The notes under the pieces: generated by a model
Databases searched by the model: none
The model's input: the letters and a program-made list of their open reading frames with translations, nothing else
Told to the model about the DNA's origin: nothing
NCBI GenBank assembly: GCA_001414485.1
Contig: LLEY01000019.1
Coordinates: forward strand, 310,001-374,000
Length of the DNA stretch: 64,000 bases
DNA from: Calycina herbarum
Taxonomy: Eukaryota > Ascomycota > Leotiomycetes > Helotiales > Pezizellaceae
Reading direction: 5' to 3'
Shown here: positions 60,028 through 64,000 of the stretch, piece by piece
How positions within the stretch are numbered: the first letter of the stretch is position 1
Layout: every line of letters starts with the position of its first letter
Program-made: the position numbers and the translations under genes

Positions 60028-61697
60028 TCACTCCGAATCAGCATCGTCAGGCAACTCCTCAAATCTTCCTTCCTGAAATGCCTTCGCCACGGGATTCTCA
60101 ATATCCACGATACCCGTTTTCTTGAGTCTGTAAATAGTTAGCCGCAAGTCCAACGGTCTAAGAGATAGAAACAAACCTTTCGAAAAGAACAAATAATCTC
60201 TCTGCCTCTCTTTCCTTTTCCTCATCCGTCATGTCAATTTCAACCTTCTTCTCCTTGTCGATGAATTGACCAGTAATAGGATTAATTGTCCCTTCCAGAT
60301 TATGGCTCTCTTGGCTGACCCTCTCACTTCCACCTGCACTATATGCCTCCATCGCGTTCGCAGGAATGGCAATATTATGTGAAAATAAGAAACCAGATGC
60401 GAATCCATATCCCACGTTCCGAACGAAACTTCCTGCATCTTTATCACTTAATTCAAAAAGTAAACCAGAAGCATGGTCTCGTATATTTGGTGTTGTGGGA
60501 TTGGTGGAAAGATGTAGTAATCGGGATGCTAATGTTTGAGCTCTTCCTAGAGGTTCATCTCGATCGACGTTTGATGGGAGTATGACTTTTCGCATTTGTG
60601 CCTTGACATCATCCGGCCCAATTTCATAGAGTACTCGGAAAAGAGTGAGAAGTGGTGAAACTAATTGTTCGAGTTCGTTGTCTTTGTAGGCTCTTGTTGA
60701 TTTGTCGAGTATCTCGACGAAACAATCCAGGTACATATTTGGTGTACTTTTGGGGAAAAGGGTCGCGATATTGTCTTTGTTTTTGAGGTCGAGATTGATG
60801 AGTGCATTTACTAATTGTGAAACTGGAGGATCAAGTGGTTTGCTAGAAGAAATAGGACCCTTGCTGACAAGGACGAGGATATGTTGCAAAGAAGGAGAGA
60901 AAGCTCCATTCCGGTCCGGACAGAAATGGGTGAGATTGAAAAGTAACTTGAGCGATTCCACCAAAGCCATGTCTTGCATTGGGTTTGGATCCTGAGGCTT
61001 CTTTGGATTTGTGATAGTCTTTGCATGCCTGCTGAGATTCTGGCAGATCCTCTCTGCGAGCTTGTCCTCGTCGATGAGCTTCGCAATATTGATCTTCGGG
61101 CCGTATGTGGTGAGAAAGATGATCCGTGAGACGAGGAATTCGTCGTCCCTACTATCATTCTTTAACTTCCCGCACGCTTTCGACAAGTATCCCAAGTTCA
61201 CAAATATCTGCCTCGTCTCGGCTTTCAGCAGCATGGCATTTGCAAGGCATCGGAGGGCATTTCGAGAGGTGGTGAGGGAGGGGCTGTTGAAGGCATGTCG
61301 AGTCAATGTTTCTATGCCCTTTGCGGGGTTAGCCAAAGGTCCAATTTCTCCGGCATGAGCTGCAACTTGCCTCTGGTGTGAAGATTGGATCGGCGTCGGT
61401 GGGGTCGCGGCCGTAGACTTTGACTTGTTCGAGGTATGCGTCGCGCTCTATTGGAATTAGAAAATAATCAATCTAGTTGGAATATTGGATCGGCGGGGAC
61501 GCACGATGTGGTAGAAGCTTGATCTCTTGCAGGTCTTCCTTCAGCTCATTCATGAGCCTGGTCACTTCGTCGAGCTTTGCTATAACATAGCCTTGTCAGC
61601 TGGGTCAAGGCGGGGTGAGGGGGGTGAAGGGAGTGCATGGGATACCTGGTCCTGTAAGGTCCGCAGAAGAAGTAGAGATTCTTGGTGTCGTCGCCAT
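60028..61697 (-). CDS. ric8: Ric8/synembryn, G-alpha chaperone and exchange factor
   Basis: 481 residues, five exons: 61646-61697, 61505-61579, 61371-61447, 60177-61318, 60028-60127. ATG at 61695-61697 (MATTPRISTSSADLTGP). Residues from about 60 form the all-helical armadillo-like Ric8 domain (IFTPE|GIETLTRHAF; SPLLTLFRVLYEIGPDD; ASGLLFELSDKDAGSFVRN). The C-terminus carries GTINPITGQF and GIVDIENPVAKAFQEGRF, both typical of Ric8. Ric8 binds GDP-bound G-alpha, assists its folding and promotes nucleotide exchange in heterotrimeric G-protein signalling; in fungi it supports growth and conidiation. Four introns are phase-consistent, and the third uses a GC donor. Frame fully open. Confidence 0.93.
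61319..61370 (-). other. GC-AG intron of ric8
   Basis: 52 nt. The donor is GAG|GCAAGT, the rare GC class with otherwise perfect complementarity to U1. Branch site GGCTAAC. Acceptor CAAAG. Removing it joins FTPE to GIETL in frame. Retaining it would also leave an open frame for a short distance but breaks the family alignment. Confidence 0.75.
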
Positions 61698-62137
61698 CTT
61701 GGAGGGGATCTATAGCAGATTGGTTGTAAACCGGAAGCTTGAATTCAACTTCGAGGCTGAAGGATCCAGGATCTCGAGTCTCACCAGGTGGGGTGGGGGT
61801 CTGTCAGCCACTGTGGCGTCGGAAGTTTTTCCGTGCCGACTTGCCCCCTCCTGGTTCGTACCTGCCCTACCCAACTCGTTGTTTCCACTTTTTAGGGTAG
61901 TTGAAGTTGATTGTTCCAACCATATGGGTTAATACTTTAATTTGCTCTAAATGTATAGGACAATTCACTTGAATTACCCTGGATGGCTGGAACAACGAAC
62001 TAAATAGGTAGGGGGCAAGTAGGTACGGACCGGAAATTTGCTGCCGCTTTTATGAGCCCCCATTACTTGAATACTTGCTCTCAAACTTCCCCAATACAAA
62101 CCTATTCCAGACGATTTGAAGGGAATTTGGCATTGTC
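61698..62137. promoter_or_regulatory. Shared divergent promoter of ric8 and the PQ-loop gene
   Basis: 440 bp between two start codons on opposite strands, so it must hold both promoters. No clear TATA box. A 24-bp stretch starting GGAACAATCAACTTCAACTA on the minus strand (about 61900-61920) is only a possible site. Confidence 0.45.
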
Positions 62138-63114
62138 ATGGACGTTCCAATCGCAGCAAACGTTCTCGGAACAATCGGAGCAGTCTGTTGGTCAATCCAG
62201 GTAATTCCCCCTCTCTCCAGCTGCCAGTCCTTCACTAAACCCCAAGCAGTTAATCCCTCAAATAATCATCAATTATCGTCGACACAACACCATCGGTCTT
62301 CAAAGATCGATGATGCTGCTATGGGCAATTGCTGGTGTACCTCTAGGTGCTTACAATATCTCCGAGGGCTTCAATATTGCTTTGAGAATCCAGCCTCAAA
62401 TCTTGACCGTTTTGAGCTTGATTACTTGGGGACAGTGCTTTTATTATGATGATGTGAATCTTCTCGGTCTCGAATCTTGCTGGGTTTGACGAGCTGATGA
62501 TTTGATAGAAATGGAGCGCGTGGAAATGCTCTGCTCTTGTCTCCATCACGGGACTCCTTTTCGGGGGCATCGAAGCCGGATTGGTGTTTGCACTGAAAGC
62601 AGGCGTCGAAAAAGAGATGCACTGGCCGGTCGTATTTGTTGGCCTTCTTTCCACAGTTCTTCTTTCTGCCGGGGTCTTACGACATTACTACGATATCTAC
62701 ATCCACCGGACCGTCCGGGGAATCTCATTTATCTTCGTCGCCATCGATGCTGCAGGCGATGTGTTTTCCCTAATTTCAGTATGTAAGTACTGTAACCATG
62801 ATTCCTTGGCAACAAAGCTGACCTAAACAGTCTTTCAACCAAAGCTGGATATTCTGGGTATGGTCATATATGCCACGGAATTCGTCCTGTGGTGTGGAGT
62901 CTTTGCATGTGGCGGATACTTTAACCTCCTTCCATGGGCTAAACAAAAGTTGAGTACTCGATCACAAACGCAGCAAGACTCCGAACATCAGGCAGGAGGA
63001 AATCAGGAGACACCACAAGACTTCACACTTCATCAAATTGGATCGTCAACATCGGTCTTTCGAACACCAAGCTCTGTCGCCAGTTCACGACTCTCAGTAA
63101 GGCCGGCGGCATAA
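62138..63114 (+). CDS. PQ-loop repeat membrane protein
   Basis: 274 residues, four exons: 62138-62200, 62250-62453, 62509-62782, 62831-63114, all introns GT-AG and in phase. MDVPIAANVLGTIGAVCWSI begins the first helix. The first PQ-loop is QLIPQIIINYRRHNTIG (about residues 21-37). Further hydrophobic helices follow (LLWAIAGVPLGAYNI; SALVSITGLLFGGIEAGLVF; VVFVGLLSTVLLSAGVL). A second PQ-like loop region is RTVRGISFIFVAIDAAGD, then IYATEFVLWCGVFACGG. Seven helices and two PQ-type loops match the cystinosin/Ypq transporter superfamily, which mostly moves amino acids across vacuolar membranes; the substrate here is unknown. A hydrophilic C-terminal tail of about 60 residues follows. Confidence 0.88.
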
Positions 63115-63206
63115 TTATCAAACAGAGTGGAGTTGTATTTTGTACCTATATCCTATTTGTTTTCGAGCCAGCATAGAAACAAAAGGTCCCAGTTGAACCT
63201 CGCCAT
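63115..63206. other. Convergent intergenic gap
   Basis: 92 bp between the stop codons of two converging genes. Transcripts probably overlap in their 3' UTRs. Confidence 0.7.
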
Positions 63207-64000
63207 CTATGCTCCAAGTCCACTTCCTCCAAACATTGGAGTACCCGGAATCCAAGCCATCTGCAGCATCTTCTTCTCAACAATCTCATCCTTATGAGCC
63301 TCCATAACCTCATGATCCCAATTCACACTAGTCATCAAGCCCTTGAGGTAGTCGGCTCTTGGCTGTGCAAAATAAAGAGCTTGAAGACCAGTAAGATCAG
63401 GATGGTCCTTGGCAAATGTTCGCCAATAATCAGTCATCAAATCCGATACCACGATTCCTGGCATGGTCATGAACATTCTGAGAGTTGGATTCTCTGTAAA
63501 ATCCGGTCAGTCGGTTGTTCCATGTGAAAGAGGGACGGATTTCAACTCACCTGCTTGAACGTGTTGAATCAGACTTTGCTCGGCCAATTTGCTGACATCG
63601 TAACTAGAACCATTTGGAACAATCAACCCGCAACGACCGGTAAGAACAGTGATGATAGTTCCAACGGGTTTCTTGGGATCATCTTGGGTATTGATGTAAT
63701 GATGGAGCATCGCAACCAAACCCTTAAGATTGATATCCTAAAGTCATCTCTCATCAGCATTACATCCCATCCTCAATCCGTGTTCAACTTACAACAACAC
63801 TCCACCACGAGTCAACACTGTGTTCGGCAAATGGCTTCGTATCATCAATCGCAGCAGCATTATTCAGCAGCACATCCGCCCCTCGACCAAAAGTCTTCTT
63901 CACCTGGGCGAATAGGGCGATGACATCCTTTTCAACAGAAATATCGGTCTTGAGAGCAAGAACAACGACATCTTTATTAATGCCCTCAATCTCCTTTTTC
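63207..64000 (-). CDS. Short-chain dehydrogenase/reductase, 5' part outside the window
   Basis: Partial minus-strand gene. Exons 63207-63493, 63551-63737 and from 63793 past the window end; introns 63494-63550 (GTGAGT, ACTGAC branch, TACAG) and 63738-63792 (GTAAGT...TTTAG). It shows LLNNAA (NNAG-type structural motif of classical SDRs), then VGTIITVLTGRCGL and the catalytic YDVSK (YxxxK). The NAD(P)-binding TGxxxGxG motif must lie beyond 64000. Ser of the usual S-Y-K triad is not at its standard place (VLTGR instead of ISS), so the active site may be atypical. NAD(P)-dependent oxidoreductase of unknown substrate. Confidence 0.85.

Noticed and set aside
59536..60031. Two overlapping minus-strand frames (116 and 124 residues)
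   Set aside because: They lie just downstream of ric8 in the 3' flank, lack recognisable domains and overlap each other in different phases.
60229..61358. Several frames inside ric8 on both strands
   Set aside because: Shadows of the 382-codon ric8 exon, which has clear family motifs.

Overview
The window is nuclear DNA of a filamentous ascomycete (Pezizomycotina). Short spliceosomal introns (about 47-77 nt, CTRAC-type branch sites), a fungal-type Ric8 gene and massive C-to-T decay of repeats all point there. Helotiales/Leotiomycetes is my best guess but is not proven. About 52.6 kb of the 64 kb is an AT-rich transposon graveyard. Its substitutions look like repeat-induced point mutation (RIP): TpA is greatly over-represented, CpA and TpG are nearly absent, CpG is retained, and former Gln, Trp and Arg codons read as TAG/TAA/TGA. 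None of its transposon genes is intact.

Layout, left half. 1-1013 is unidentified RIPped DNA. 1014-7782 is a minus-strand Ty3/Gypsy chromovirus (here Gypsy-1). 8201-9579 is the 3' end of a plus-strand Gypsy-1 copy. A 20-bp minisatellite (9583-9803, again at 11998-12057) brackets an orphan gag-like segment. 12060-14575 is a Tc1/mariner-like element with long inverted repeats. From about 14.6 to 50.6 kb there is one nested pile. The oldest element, Gypsy-3 (plus strand), is split by a 5.66-kb Gypsy-2 (16786-22446, TSD AACTA), by a pogo/Fot-like transposon (23274-25132) and by a 22.7-kb Gypsy-1 insertion (25208-47941, TSD ACTAA). That insertion itself contains a second, recombined Gypsy-1 with two pogo elements inside it (27550-29410, 32952-34812) and a complete Gypsy-1 (40253-47462, TSD AGCAG). 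The Gypsy-3 reverse transcriptase reading frame resumes across the 22.7-kb insertion, which confirms the order of events. A 215-bp satellite (50622-52625), split by a deleted pogo element, closes the block.

Right half, 52.7-64 kb, is ordinary gene space with one small repeat island (57.7-59.5 kb: a pogo-type MITE, a truncated Gypsy-1 with its LTR, and a piece of a long inverted repeat). Genes: an unrecognised coiled-coil protein (minus, 53313-55314) carrying apparent RIP-type nonsense codons; a small cupin (minus, 55689-56135) with a duplicated 5' end; a decayed gene fragment (about 57360-57711); ric8, a guanine nucleotide exchange factor/chaperone for G-alpha subunits (minus, 60028-61697, five exons, one GC-AG intron); a divergently transcribed PQ-loop membrane protein (plus, 62138-63114, four exons); and a short-chain dehydrogenase running off the right end (minus, 63207 to beyond 64000). 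No operon-like or cluster logic links these genes.

The most unusual signals are a conserved antisense accessory ORF (Cys cluster plus coiled coil) at the 3' end of Gypsy-1, interchangeable U3 promoter modules among its LTRs, and probable leakage of RIP from the repeat block into the neighbouring single-copy gene. Element names Gypsy-1/2/3 and pogo1-4 are local labels only.
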